From Bacteroidaceae bacterium (GTDB lineage: Bacteria; Bacteroidota; Bacteroidia; Bacteroidales; Bacteroidaceae): 64,000 nucleotides of DNA. The notes beneath the pieces were generated by a model. The model had not been told where the DNA came from and did no database searches. It saw nothing but the letters and a program-made list of their open reading frames with translations. The stretch is taken from assembly GCA_017481875.1 (NCBI GenBank), contig JAFUOP010000038.1, forward strand, positions 1 through 64,000, read 5' to 3'. The position numbers and the translations under genes were made by a program. Below are positions 41,271 through 50,574 of this stretch, piece after piece. How positions within the stretch are numbered: position 1 is the first letter of the stretch; each line of letters opens with the position of its first letter.

Positions 41271-41762
41271 CTACATACCCTCCACAAGCACAACACTACC
41301 GGCTGCAAGCGAAGCGGAAACATCTATCACACGTTGGTTGCTGCTGCCACGGAAACGTAGTTGCTCATCTTTTAAGGCCTCAACGAAAGGACCATCGACA
41401 AGCACATCGATATACTTTAAAAGTTCCTTTTGAACGGGGTTTTTCAGTAGATTTTCGAACAGGAAGCCGGTGAAGCACCATATATTCTTGGTGCTTTTCT
41501 GCTTTATGGCAATAGCAAGCTCGGTGAAGCCTTGCGGCTGCGCCATAGGGTCGCCACCGCTGAAGGTAACATCGGCAAAAGGGTCGGCAAGGATTTTTTT
41601 AAGAATTTCGGAAGTCTCCATCGCACGGCCGTTGGCAATATCCCACGACTGCGGGTTGTGGCAGCCCGGGCAATGGTTGGGGCAACCTGCACAATAGACC
41701 GAGGTGCGGAACCCCGGCCCATCGACGGTTGTATCTTCTAATATATCGAGGATATATAACAT
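41271..41762 (-). CDS. nrdG: Anaerobic ribonucleotide reductase activating protein
   Basis: A 163-residue radical SAM enzyme that installs the glycyl radical on NrdD. The cluster motif C-x3-C-x2-C is in CPNHCPGC near residues 30-37, followed by HNPQSWD. VTFSGGDPMAQ near 68 is the SAM-contacting G-G-D motif. It starts two bases after the nrdD stop, the standard nrdDG order, and would be regulated together with nrdD by the upstream riboswitch. Confidence 0.96.
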   Translation of the reverse strand: MLYILDILEDTTVDGPGFRTSVYCAGCPNHCPGCHNPQSWDIANGRAMETSEILKKILADPFADVTFSGGDPMAQPQGFTELAIAIKQKSTKNIWCFTGFLFENLLKNPVQKELLKYIDVLVDGPFVEALKDEQLRFRGSSNQRVIDVSASLAAGSVVLVEGM

Positions 41763-41764
41763 TT

Positions 41765-43972
41765 TTATTCGTGTATAACGCGGTCGTTAAGCTCGGCAAG
41801 CTTGGCACTGTTCCAGCGGTCGGTGGTGCCCACAAGGTAGCCTGTGATGCGTTGCAGCTTATCAATGCGGGTGCTGCCACACTTGGGGCAGACCTTCAGT
41901 TCCTTGTCTGAATTTTCGTAGCCGCAGTCGAGACAGCGATTGCGGTTGTGGTTCACCGAGCCGTAACCAATATTATACTTATCCATCATATCCACCACAC
42001 GCATAATGGCATCGGGGTTGTGGGTGGCATCGCCGTCAATTTCCACATAGAATATGTGGCCACCACCCGTAAGGGCGTGGTAGGGAGCCTCAACCTCGGC
42101 CTTGTGGCGTGCGCTGCATTTGTAATAGACGGGAACGTGGTTGCTATTGGTGTAGTAGTCGCGGTCGGTAATGCCTGCAATGACACCGAATTTCTTACGG
42201 TCGGCACGGGTGAACTTGCCCGAAAGGCCCTCGGCCGGAGTGGCAAGCACGCTGTAGTTGTGCTGGTAACGCTCCGAGAAATCGTTGGCGCGGTCGCGCA
42301 TATAAGTTATTATCTTCACTCCAAGCTCCTGCGATTCGGCACTCTCGCCGTGGTGCCGGCCTGTGAGTGCAACCAAGCACTCGGCAAGGCCTATAAAACC
42401 TATACCCAAGGTACCTTGGTTTATAACAGAGGCAATGGTGTCGGTGGGCTTGAGTTTTTCGCTACCTACCCAAAGAGCCGACATAAGCAGGGGGAATTGC
42501 TTTGCAAATGCGGTGCGCTGGAACTCCATACGCTCGTGCAGTTGCTTGGCAGTGAGTTCGAGTATATTATCGAGTTTTGCAAAGAACTGCGCAATGCGCT
42601 GCTCCTTGTTTTCAATGTCCATGCACTCTATTGCAAGGCGCACTATATTCACGGTGGAGAATGAGAGGTTTCCGCGACCTACAGATGTTTTGGGGCCAAA
42701 GCGGTTCTCGAACACACGGGTGCGGCAGCCCATTGTAGCCACCTCGTGTATGTAGCGTTTGGGGTCGTCGGCACGCCACTCCTCGCTTTGGTTGAATGTG
42801 GCATCGAGGTTCAGAAAGTTGGGGAAGAAACGACGGGCACTCACCTTGCAGGCAAGCTCGTAGAGGTCGTAGTTGCGGTCGGTGGGCAGGTAGCTCACGC
42901 CACGTTTCTTTTTCCATATCTGTATGGGGAAGATGGCTGTTTCACCATTACCCACACCGCGATAGGTGCTGCCCAGCAGCTCGCGAATGACGCAACGCCC
43001 CTCGGCCGATGTGTCGGTACCGTAGTTTATGGAACTGAACACCACCTGGTTGCCACCACGTGAGTGTATTGTGTTCATATTGTGTATGAAAGCCTCCATT
43101 GCCTGGTGCACACGCTTCACGGTTTTGTTCATTGCGTGCTGCACTATGCGCTCGTCGCCCGAGAGGAAATCGAGCGGGCACTCCACATAATCGCTCACCT
43201 CGCGGTTATAAAGATGCTCATAGCTTGCCGAAGTGAGCTCTTCAAGGCTCTTAAGCTCTTCAATGAATGTGCTGCGCACGTATGGTGCCATATAAAAATC
43301 GAAGGCGGGGATTGCCTGGCCGCCGTGCATCTCATTCTGCGCGGTTTCCATAGATATGCAGGCAAGCACGCTGGCTGTCTCTATGCGCTTTGCAGGGCGC
43401 GACTCGCCGTGCCCCACGCAGAAACCATTTTTAAGTATGTGGTCTAAAGGGTGCTGGCAGCAGGTGAGGCTTTTTGTGGGATAGTAATCCTTGTCGTGGA
43501 TATGTATGTAGCTGTTGTGCACAGCCTCCATAACCTCCTCGTCGAGCAAGAAATCATCGACAAAGGGCTTTGTTGTTTCGCTGGCAAATTTCATCATCAT
43601 TCCTGCCGGGGTGTCGGCATTCATATTGGCATTCTCGCGGGTGATGTCATTGGATTTTATGTTTATAATCTCCTGGAACATATCGCGCGTTTTTGCCTTG
43701 CGGGCAATGCGACGCTGGTTGCGATAGGCTATATACTTTTTCGCAACATCTTTGCGGCTACTCTTCATCAGCTCCATTTCCACCATATCTTGAATGGCCT
43801 CCACGGTCATCTGCGAATCTCCACGGAAGGAGATGTGGTCGGTTATTTGGCGTATGAGTGCCATATCCTCACCCTTTTCGGTGTGGAGCATAGCCTTACG
43901 AATGGCTGTTACAATTTTTTCTTCATTAAAACCCACGATGCGGCCATCGCGCTTAACAACAGTCTGAATCAT
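41765..43972 (-). CDS. nrdD: Anaerobic (class III) ribonucleoside-triphosphate reductase
   Basis: A 735-residue glycyl-radical enzyme making deoxyribonucleotides without oxygen or B12. The N-terminal ATP cone (VVKRDGRIVGFNEEKIVTAIRKAM) senses dATP/ATP. The catalytic barrel has SLTCCQHPLDHIL near 170 and later FSTVNIVRLAIE near 435. The C-terminal zinc site is built from CLDCGY and CPKCGS (about 685-700), and the radical glycine is in RITGYLVG (near 711), followed by RWNSAKLAELNDRV. It is complete. The start at 43972 is 75 bases beyond a cobalamin riboswitch, so it is expected to be off when B12 is plentiful. Confidence 0.97.
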   Translation of the reverse strand: MIQTVVKRDGRIVGFNEEKIVTAIRKAMLHTEKGEDMALIRQITDHISFRGDSQMTVEAIQDMVEMELMKSSRKDVAKKYIAYRNQRRIARKAKTRDMFQEIINIKSNDITRENANMNADTPAGMMMKFASETTKPFVDDFLLDEEVMEAVHNSYIHIHDKDYYPTKSLTCCQHPLDHILKNGFCVGHGESRPAKRIETASVLACISMETAQNEMHGGQAIPAFDFYMAPYVRSTFIEELKSLEELTSASYEHLYNREVSDYVECPLDFLSGDERIVQHAMNKTVKRVHQAMEAFIHNMNTIHSRGGNQVVFSSINYGTDTSAEGRCVIRELLGSTYRGVGNGETAIFPIQIWKKKRGVSYLPTDRNYDLYELACKVSARRFFPNFLNLDATFNQSEEWRADDPKRYIHEVATMGCRTRVFENRFGPKTSVGRGNLSFSTVNIVRLAIECMDIENKEQRIAQFFAKLDNILELTAKQLHERMEFQRTAFAKQFPLLMSALWVGSEKLKPTDTIASVINQGTLGIGFIGLAECLVALTGRHHGESAESQELGVKIITYMRDRANDFSERYQHNYSVLATPAEGLSGKFTRADRKKFGVIAGITDRDYYTNSNHVPVYYKCSARHKAEVEAPYHALTGGGHIFYVEIDGDATHNPDAIMRVVDMMDKYNIGYGSVNHNRNRCLDCGYENSDKELKVCPKCGSTRIDKLQRITGYLVGTTDRWNSAKLAELNDRVIHE

Positions 43973-44047
43973 TTGACTTTGAACATTGTGTATTGATAAA
44001 TATTTCGCACTGCGCCCTATCCCACGAGTAGCAACAGCCTTTAATGA

Positions 44048-44217
44048 ATGGTAGGTCTTCTGACTTACTCCTAATCTCGGCAGCCTTCCCGATAAAAATC
44101 AGTGGCAAAAGGTGTTGCCTCGATGTCGCCGGAGATTCACAGCAGCGGGACTGTTCGGGATTTGCACCCGATTCCCTTTTAATCACTCCCGATGAAATCG
44201 GGAGTGAACCTATTCTT
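44048..44217 (-). promoter_or_regulatory. Cobalamin (B12) riboswitch upstream of nrdDG
   Basis: Read on the minus strand, the region has the B12-element blocks in order: GGTTCACTCCCG and an accessory stem (44209-44184), AAAAGGGAATCGGGTGCAAA around 44180-44162, CCGAACAGTCCCGCTGCTGTGA (the B12-box region) around 44158-44137, GCCACTG near 44104, GGGAAGGCTGCC near 44090, and AGTCAGAAGACCTACC closing at 44048. No U-run terminator is seen between it and the nrdD start, so control of translation or of an undetected structure is possible. It explains two short open frames overlapping this region. Confidence 0.93.
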
Positions 44218-44239
44218 TTGCGAATATAATGAATTCCCG

Positions 44240-44247
44240 CAAATTTA
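44240..44247 (-). promoter_or_regulatory. -7 element of the riboswitch-nrdDG transcript
   Basis: TAAATTTG on the minus strand (44247-44240), an exact TAnnTTTG match placed about 20 bases before the first riboswitch base. Confidence 0.45.
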
Positions 44248-44304
44248 TATATATAAAATTCATACATTTTAATAGAAAGTAATCAACAGGGAAAACCAAA
44301 AAAG

Positions 44305-44344
44305 CCACTACCCCCGCCACAATGTATTGTGGCGGGGGTAGTGG
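44305..44344 (-). terminator. Terminator of the metG-glycan operon
   Basis: Perfect 19-base arms (44305-44323 and 44326-44344) with a 2-base loop, very GC-rich, followed on the minus strand by GGCTTTTTT. It lies 40 bases after the last gene of the operon. Confidence 0.85.
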
Positions 44345-44384
44345 AAAATTTTATCTTTTAAAATTATTTTAAAATTGCAAAAAA

Positions 44385-45932
44385 CTACCACCTGTGCCCA
44401 TTGCTTTTGAGCCACTGTGCAGCCTCCTTCTTTTTAAATTTCAAAAGAATTGATGTCGGTTGATTAGTGTACTTAAGCAACTCGAAGAAATCACTATGCT
44501 GTTGCACAAAAGGATAAAGCACATCATAAGTGTATTTAAATCCCATATTCTCCAATACCAGGTAATCTATATTCTCGTCGAGCATATGATTGAGTATTGC
44601 AACGTTGGTCTTTTCCTCCTTTAAACGCTTGCCACGCACACCCGAATGCACATAAAGCAATTCCGGCTTGCGCGATGCTACAATCTTTGCATCGGGATAT
44701 TTTGCCACAGCATCGCCCATTGCAATAAAATTCTTCAACGTTATTGGATAGCCGTCAGCAGCATTTTTGTGCAGACCGAATATTGTGTGTTTGCTTTTAT
44801 CACTTGCAGTAAACAGCAGTGGCACAAAAAGCAACAACATAACCCACGAACCAATGGAACGCTTTAGCAGGCGAGTTGCTACAAGGCTTATGAGATTCCA
44901 AAGCCCCACAACAAGCCCTGCTGTGATAAACGGCAGCACAATTATCATATAACGGTAGCTGCTCGGGGTATTCATTATAGATACAATGGCAATGTTCCCA
45001 AGAAGCAATAGCGGCAACACCACGCGCAGGTTTTTCAATTTTAAAAAGCCATAAATGACAACTATAAACATAGACACCGCAAGCACATACAACAGCAAAG
45101 AGGGCTGTGTTTTATATTGCACAGACACAAAAGGTATCACACTCTCGGGAATCGCTTGAACAACAAGCATTTCAAGGTTGCCCCAAATATTTGAAAAATC
45201 TATCTGGCTCACATAGCGCGACTGCCCAAGCTCCAATGCCGCATTACGCAAGGCCCAGGGCGACCAACAAGTGGCAAAAACAACCACAAGCAAAGCGGCC
45301 AGCTTAAAGCGACGGACCACTAACAAAGCCGCAAAAAATGCGATAAACAGCACCACGGCCTGTGTGCGGATTAAAAAGGAGTATGCAACAGAAAAGAGAA
45401 AAACCCAAAGCCAAGGGGAACGCCAGGGGAGAGCCTTTGTGCCTTGCATAACGGAACAGACACGCAGATAGGCCCACAGCGAGAGAGCTATAAAAAGAAC
45501 ACACGAAGCCTCGCTCATCATCATTGTGGAGAACTCGAGCAGGTGTGGCGTAACAAGCACTGCAGCACAAGCAACAAAAGAAATAAAGCGTTTGACCTCC
45601 ACAGCAAGCAAGCTGAAATATAGCAGCATCACAGCCCCAAAGAGGAAAAGCAGGTTCATCACCTTTTGTGCCACCACGCTGTCGGTTATAAAGCGCAGGG
45701 GCGTCATAAGCAACGGGTAGCCCGGAGGAAAGAGTGCCGACGGCTCACCTGCGACATCGACATAACCCTCGCCTGCAGCCAATGCCGAAGCAAATGCATA
45801 ATAGTAGCAGTTATCACCGTTAATATCTATTTGGGGGTTGAATATATACTTAAAAACCAACAAGGCAAGCAAAGCAAGCCCTGTTGGATAAATATATTTC
45901 TCTATTGAGGAATCGTTTTTCGTCATAACCAT
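44385..45932 (-). CDS. Polytopic glycosyltransferase of the PMT/ArnT (GT39-like) type
   Basis: A 515-residue membrane protein with about ten helices. The first loop after helix 1 holds the acidic motif DINGDNCYYYAFASALAAGEGY and then PSALFPPGYPLLMTPL, the layout of GT-C enzymes that use polyprenyl-phosphate sugars. The C-terminal soluble part is about 130 residues. It probably transfers a sugar to lipid A, a glycan or protein on the periplasmic side; acceptor unknown. Its first ATG shares a base with the stop of the upstream peptidase gene (TAATG), so it is translationally coupled. A second ATG at 45926 is also possible. Confidence 0.75.
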   Translation of the reverse strand: MVMTKNDSSIEKYIYPTGLALLALLVFKYIFNPQIDINGDNCYYYAFASALAAGEGYVDVAGEPSALFPPGYPLLMTPLRFITDSVVAQKVMNLLFLFGAVMLLYFSLLAVEVKRFISFVACAAVLVTPHLLEFSTMMMSEASCVLFIALSLWAYLRVCSVMQGTKALPWRSPWLWVFLFSVAYSFLIRTQAVVLFIAFFAALLVVRRFKLAALLVVVFATCWSPWALRNAALELGQSRYVSQIDFSNIWGNLEMLVVQAIPESVIPFVSVQYKTQPSLLLYVLAVSMFIVVIYGFLKLKNLRVVLPLLLLGNIAIVSIMNTPSSYRYMIIVLPFITAGLVVGLWNLISLVATRLLKRSIGSWVMLLLFVPLLFTASDKSKHTIFGLHKNAADGYPITLKNFIAMGDAVAKYPDAKIVASRKPELLYVHSGVRGKRLKEEKTNVAILNHMLDENIDYLVLENMGFKYTYDVLYPFVQQHSDFFELLKYTNQPTSILLKFKKKEAAQWLKSNGHRW

Positions 45933-47323
45933 TATTTATTATGTTCGGCTTCAATCTCCTCGGGCGACATAGGCTTGTACTTACCCAGGCGACGGGCACC
46001 ACCCTCGAACACATAGTAATCCTCCTCGTTGCGTATGCCACCGAAGGAACGCCAAGCGTCGAGTTTGTCGTAACATATAAAATCGGTAAACTGCTTTTCG
46101 GCACGCCATTTATCTATGAGGTCGGGGATAAAATAAATACCGGGCTCCACGGTGAAAACATAACCGGGCTCCAACGCCTTGACAAGGCGCAAGGACTTCC
46201 AGCCGAAAAGAGTGCTCTTTGAGCGGCCCTCTTCGTAACCCACATAAAGCTCGCCTAAATTCTCCATATCGTGAACATCGAGGCCCATCATATGGCCAAG
46301 GCCGTGGGGCAGGAACATACAGGCGGCACCCACACGGGCGGCCTCGGCAGCATCGCCCTTCATAAGGCCCAAGTCTATCATACCTTTAGCTATTTCAGTG
46401 AGCACGGTGTGGTGAACATCGCGGTACTCCACGCCCGGCTTTATTGCATCGAGCGCGGCAAGATGAGCTGTGCGCAATATATTGCACACAACACGCTGCT
46501 GCTCGGTAAACTGCTTGCCCACAGGCATAGTGGTTGTGAGGTCGCCCGCATAGTGCATAGCATTCTCGCAACCCGAATCGAGCAGGAACATCTGCCCCTC
46601 GCGCAAAGGCTCGGTGCCATATGCGTGGTTGTGCAGTGTCTGGCCGTTCACTGTAGCTATGATGGGGAACGAGAGGTTAAAATTGTGCTTTGCAGCCTCG
46701 GCCTGCACCACCGACACAATCTCGGCTTCGGTAGTTCCCGGGCGCACGGCACGCATAGCAGCACAGTGCATATCTACCGACACATTCACGGCTTCTTCTA
46801 TCTGCTCAATCTCTTCGGCAGTCTTGTAGTTACGCTGTGCAATTACAGCCTTCACAAAAGCCATCGACACGGCAGCCTGCTGCTCGGCGGGATTAATACC
46901 AAGAAGCTCTTGCAACCACACCTTGTGGTCGCCACGGTAAGGGGGAAGGAAATGTATCTTTTGCCCCTTACTTTGGGCAGCCTTCACATATGTGGCAAGC
47001 TCACTCATAGGCTTGGTTATGGCAATGCCCACGCGCTCGCTCTTTTCGCGTATGGTGGGCTGCACGCCTGTCCACACAATGTCATCTATTGTGAGCTCGT
47101 CGCCAAAGATTATCTCTTTATCTTCATCAATATCAATAACCGCTGCAAGCCCCGAATAATCGGAAGCAAAATAGTAGAGAAAGGTGGAATCCTGGCGAAA
47201 ATGGTAGGCATTGTCGGCATAGTTCACGCCCACTTCACCATTACCCAGGAAAAGCAACAGACCGCTGCCCACACTCTTTTTCAAAACCTCGCGACGTTTA
47301 ATGTAAGTCTCTTTACTGAACAT
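45932..47323 (-). CDS. pepP: Xaa-Pro aminopeptidase (aminopeptidase P, M24B)
   Basis: A 463-residue metallopeptidase removing N-terminal residues preceding proline. The N-terminal domain (1-175) includes NGEVGVNYADNAYHFRQDSTFLYYFA. The catalytic pita-bread domain has metal-binding residues in LLDSGCENAMHYAGDLTTTMPVG (two Asp, about 245-260), FLPHGLGHMMGLDVHDM (His, near 348), TVEPGIYF (Glu, near 398) and GGIRNEEDYYV (Glu, near 440). It is cytoplasmic and has no evident link to glycan synthesis, yet it sits within the operon, coupled to the downstream transferase. Confidence 0.94.
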   Translation of the reverse strand: MFSKETYIKRREVLKKSVGSGLLLFLGNGEVGVNYADNAYHFRQDSTFLYYFASDYSGLAAVIDIDEDKEIIFGDELTIDDIVWTGVQPTIREKSERVGIAITKPMSELATYVKAAQSKGQKIHFLPPYRGDHKVWLQELLGINPAEQQAAVSMAFVKAVIAQRNYKTAEEIEQIEEAVNVSVDMHCAAMRAVRPGTTEAEIVSVVQAEAAKHNFNLSFPIIATVNGQTLHNHAYGTEPLREGQMFLLDSGCENAMHYAGDLTTTMPVGKQFTEQQRVVCNILRTAHLAALDAIKPGVEYRDVHHTVLTEIAKGMIDLGLMKGDAAEAARVGAACMFLPHGLGHMMGLDVHDMENLGELYVGYEEGRSKSTLFGWKSLRLVKALEPGYVFTVEPGIYFIPDLIDKWRAEKQFTDFICYDKLDAWRSFGGIRNEEDYYVFEGGARRLGKYKPMSPEEIEAEHNK

Positions 47324-47342
47324 ATTTGTAAATTTTGGTTAG

Positions 47343-48086
47343 TTATTTCTTAATTATTGCTCTAAGTACAAACCACACGTGGTGCAATACCGTGGAGAGC
47401 ACACCGTAGTGCTTGCACATAATATTGAAACGTTCTATGAGCGATGCTCTGTGATTCTGCAAAGATAACCCGTTTTGCAAATAATTTATTATGGTTGTGT
47501 GAGTATTAACAAGCACCGACGATTTTTTCATCACCCTTATGCACCAATCTACATCGGCTGAAAGGCGGTATTTTAAATCGTACAGAGGTGCAAGGTCGCG
47601 CCGTACAAAAAATGCCTGGTGGCACACCAACATACCCTTTTTAAAACTTTTCCAATTGAGATTTTCGGGTGCTTGCAGGCGGCGCATACGCACAAAGCAG
47701 CGTTGCTCATTAACCTCGGCGGTTTCACCGTATATTACACAAGGCAGCGATGGCATATTTTCTATTGCAGCCACCATACGTTCGAGCGTGTCGGGGGCAT
47801 AAAGTGCATCGCCCGCATTGAGAAAACAGAGATAATCGCCTTTGGCAAGCGCAATACCCTTGTTCATTGCGTCGTAAAGACCGGCATCGCCCTCACTCAC
47901 TATGTGAGCAAATTCAATACCCGTAGCCACCGCCTTGCTCACTGTGTCGTCGGTAGAGGCACCATCGATGAGCAGATATTCGTAATTTTTGTAACTCTGC
48001 GCAGCAACGCTCTGCAACGTAGGCTCAATAACCGACGAAGCATTGTATGTAACTGTTATTATGGAAAATTTTGGTCTTAAAGCCAT
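47343..48086 (-). CDS. Family 2 glycosyltransferase
   Basis: A 247-residue GT-A enzyme: FSIITVTYNASSVIEPTLQSVAAQSYKNYEYLLIDGASTDDT at the start, then SEGDAGLYDAMNKGIALAKGDYLCFLNAGDAL (nucleotide-sugar and metal site near 85-110), and LVCHQAFFVRRDLAP near 170. It resembles WcaA/WcaE-like transferases of exopolysaccharide clusters. Cytoplasmic face; donor and acceptor unknown. It lies seven bases after the YfhO-type gene and 20 bases before pepP. Confidence 0.88.
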   Translation of the reverse strand: MALRPKFSIITVTYNASSVIEPTLQSVAAQSYKNYEYLLIDGASTDDTVSKAVATGIEFAHIVSEGDAGLYDAMNKGIALAKGDYLCFLNAGDALYAPDTLERMVAAIENMPSLPCVIYGETAEVNEQRCFVRMRRLQAPENLNWKSFKKGMLVCHQAFFVRRDLAPLYDLKYRLSADVDWCIRVMKKSSVLVNTHTTIINYLQNGLSLQNHRASLIERFNIMCKHYGVLSTVLHHVWFVLRAIIKK

Positions 48087-48092
48087 TGTACA

Positions 48093-50540
48093 CTACTCCT
48101 TTACCTTTTTATATACCAAAGCTCCTGCAAGCAACAATATAAGTGCTCCTACAAGCAACGACGATATAAATGATATTTTTGCCGACGCAAGAATAACCTC
48201 ATCGACACAACGCAATTCAATGTCATGCTCACCGGCAGGCACAGGCAAGGCACGCAACAGATAGTTGGCACGCAACAAGGGTACCTCCTTGCCGTCAATA
48301 TAAGCCTTCCAGGTTTTGTAATACACCTCGGAGAACACAGCTAGGTGTGCAGCCTGCGCATTGCTCTTGTATGTTATGTGCCCGGGGTTCTTGTATTCGT
48401 CGAGCACTATATACGAAGCGGAATCCACGGGGTTGCAAAACTCCTTGTTGCCGTTAAACTGTTCCTGCCAACTTTTTTCTATGAACGCACAAGAGAGGAG
48501 GTCGCCCTCGCCTATCATGCGAATTTCATCGTCGGGAGTGTCGGCCCACACAATTGTATCGACAAACCAACAATTGCCAAAGGCACCGGGGTTCATCTGC
48601 ACCTGCGGCCCACCCTCTTCCGAGGGAATTATAACATAGCGCACATTGAGCATATTGAGCACGTTCATATTCAGTTCATTGCTGAAATATGTATCTATTA
48701 TATCCTGGTAGCGACGCAACTTTGCAGGGCTGTAGCCACCCACCGATTTATGGAAATAAGAGGTGCGAGAATCGTTGAATGTACTTGTGGCAAGGTTCAG
48801 CACACGGTAGTCGGGGTCGGTGTCGCGCATTATAGCTTTATCGGCAGCCGTGGGAGTAATTTCTGTTGCTGCGCGTTTAGGCACAAACATATCCCACGAA
48901 AGGAAACGCTTATCGACCACCCACAAATCGGCAAACACCAACAGTGTGAGAATGGCCACAACGTAGCCGGCACGTACCTTTGTGCGCACATAAACCAACA
49001 GAGCTGCAAAAGCTGCGGCAATGAAGAGGAAGGAACGCCAAGCGTCGGATATGAGCATATTCTCGCGGTCGGCACGCAAAGCGTCAGCAAGTACCGAGGG
49101 GTAGCCACCATCGCCGGGAGCAGAAAAATCGAAGATGCTGCCACCAAAAAGAGCAAGCAACAGCGATAGACCGCCCGACACTGCAAAAGATATTACAAGC
49201 GCACGGGTAATTTCTTTTTCACAACCGCCCTCTTTGCGACGTTTCATAAGTTCAGCCACGGCAAGAACACCCAATGTAACCATTGTGAGCGAGGCTATGA
49301 CCAAAGCCATTGATGGGGCACGAAACTTATTGTACAATGGCAAATTGTAGAAAAGGAAATTATTTACCAAAGGCAGATATTTTCCCCACGCCATAACCAG
49401 CGACAACAAGGTGGCGGCAACAAGCCACCAACGCTCACGCCCCTTTACAAGACATATACCAAGCACAAACAAGAAACACACAATGGCACCTACATATACA
49501 GGGCCCGACGTAAAAGGCTGTGCTCCCCAATAGGCCGGCATCTGCTTAACCACCTGCTTTGCTTGCGAAGCACCATAGGCAGGGCGAAGAACTTTATAAA
49601 CCTCGGAATCGGTACCCAGGTTGTAGTGCGAACTTGCACCATAGATATTGGGAACGAGCAGCGTGAGTGTTTCATCTATACCATAGCTCCACGCATAGGC
49701 ATAGTCGATGTCGAGGCCCGAACTTGCAGACTCGCTACCCTTGGGCTGTAGCACGGCACCACCACGCACGCTCTCTTTTGTATAGTCCATTGTGGGCCAC
49801 AGCTGCCCCACAGAGGGCAATATTGCAAGCACGGCAATAACAGCAAGCACCCCGGTAGCTTTAAGGAAGGGGGCAAAGGCCTTCTCGCGCACTGCAAAAA
49901 CGCCATAAACAACAGCCAATATTAGCAGAGTGAGCAGGAGGTAATAACTTATCTGCTGATGATTCCAATATATATTAAGGCCTGCAAAAATGAGCGTTAC
50001 AAGGCTGCCGCAAAGCAACTTCCCGCGGTAGCACATTACCACACCGCCAATAATGGGAGCCATTGTAGCCATAACCAGGGCTTTGTTCATGTGCCCCGCA
50101 TTTATGATTATAAAATTATAGGAGCACAGAGTATAGGCCACGGCACCCATAAAGCTGAGCCACGAGCGGCAGCCCATCGATAGCAGGAATATATAAAAAC
50201 ATATAAACGAAAGGAAAATATACCCATTGTGGCGGCCTGTCCAGCCAAGCCAAGAGAGGGTGAGAAAACGGCCTATGTGGCGGAACACATTAGAAGACTC
50301 GGGCATATATGTGTAGTTGGCAGGCATACCACCGAACATTGCATTGGACCAGTGGGCATACTCGCCCGTCTCCTCGTGATACTCACGCAAATCCTGCCCC
50401 CAGCCACGGGAATTTATGGCATCGTCTTGCACAAGGTCTTTCCCCTGCAATGTAGGAGCAAAATATATCCCTGTCATCAACAAAAAGGCAAGTACCGCAA
50501 ACAGGTGAGGGTAGAGGCTCTTAAAATTAAAATTCTTCAT
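48093..50540 (-). CDS. YfhO-family membrane protein
   Basis: An 815-residue protein with about twelve helices, starting at the first (LFAVLAFLLMTGIYFAPTLQGKDL). Family features are the loop DAINSRGWGQDLREYHEETGEYAHWSNAMFGGMPANY, the YNFIIINAGHMNKALVMA segment, and a soluble C-terminal part with NVLNMLNVRYVIIPSEEG and PVPAGEHDIELRCVDE before a final helix. YfhO proteins are GT-C-like and in Firmicutes add sugars to teichoic acids; the Bacteroidota substrate is not known. It sits in the glycan operon between two glycosyltransferase genes. Confidence 0.85.
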   Translation of the reverse strand: MKNFNFKSLYPHLFAVLAFLLMTGIYFAPTLQGKDLVQDDAINSRGWGQDLREYHEETGEYAHWSNAMFGGMPANYTYMPESSNVFRHIGRFLTLSWLGWTGRHNGYIFLSFICFYIFLLSMGCRSWLSFMGAVAYTLCSYNFIIINAGHMNKALVMATMAPIIGGVVMCYRGKLLCGSLVTLIFAGLNIYWNHQQISYYLLLTLLILAVVYGVFAVREKAFAPFLKATGVLAVIAVLAILPSVGQLWPTMDYTKESVRGGAVLQPKGSESASSGLDIDYAYAWSYGIDETLTLLVPNIYGASSHYNLGTDSEVYKVLRPAYGASQAKQVVKQMPAYWGAQPFTSGPVYVGAIVCFLFVLGICLVKGRERWWLVAATLLSLVMAWGKYLPLVNNFLFYNLPLYNKFRAPSMALVIASLTMVTLGVLAVAELMKRRKEGGCEKEITRALVISFAVSGGLSLLLALFGGSIFDFSAPGDGGYPSVLADALRADRENMLISDAWRSFLFIAAAFAALLVYVRTKVRAGYVVAILTLLVFADLWVVDKRFLSWDMFVPKRAATEITPTAADKAIMRDTDPDYRVLNLATSTFNDSRTSYFHKSVGGYSPAKLRRYQDIIDTYFSNELNMNVLNMLNVRYVIIPSEEGGPQVQMNPGAFGNCWFVDTIVWADTPDDEIRMIGEGDLLSCAFIEKSWQEQFNGNKEFCNPVDSASYIVLDEYKNPGHITYKSNAQAAHLAVFSEVYYKTWKAYIDGKEVPLLRANYLLRALPVPAGEHDIELRCVDEVILASAKISFISSLLVGALILLLAGALVYKKVKE

Positions 50541-50574
50541 AAAATATACTTTTTACACAGGCATAGCCGTATTT

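Noticed and set aside
43953-44267. Short open frames on both strands over 43953-44267
   Set aside because: They coincide with the cobalamin riboswitch, whose conserved blocks explain the sequence.
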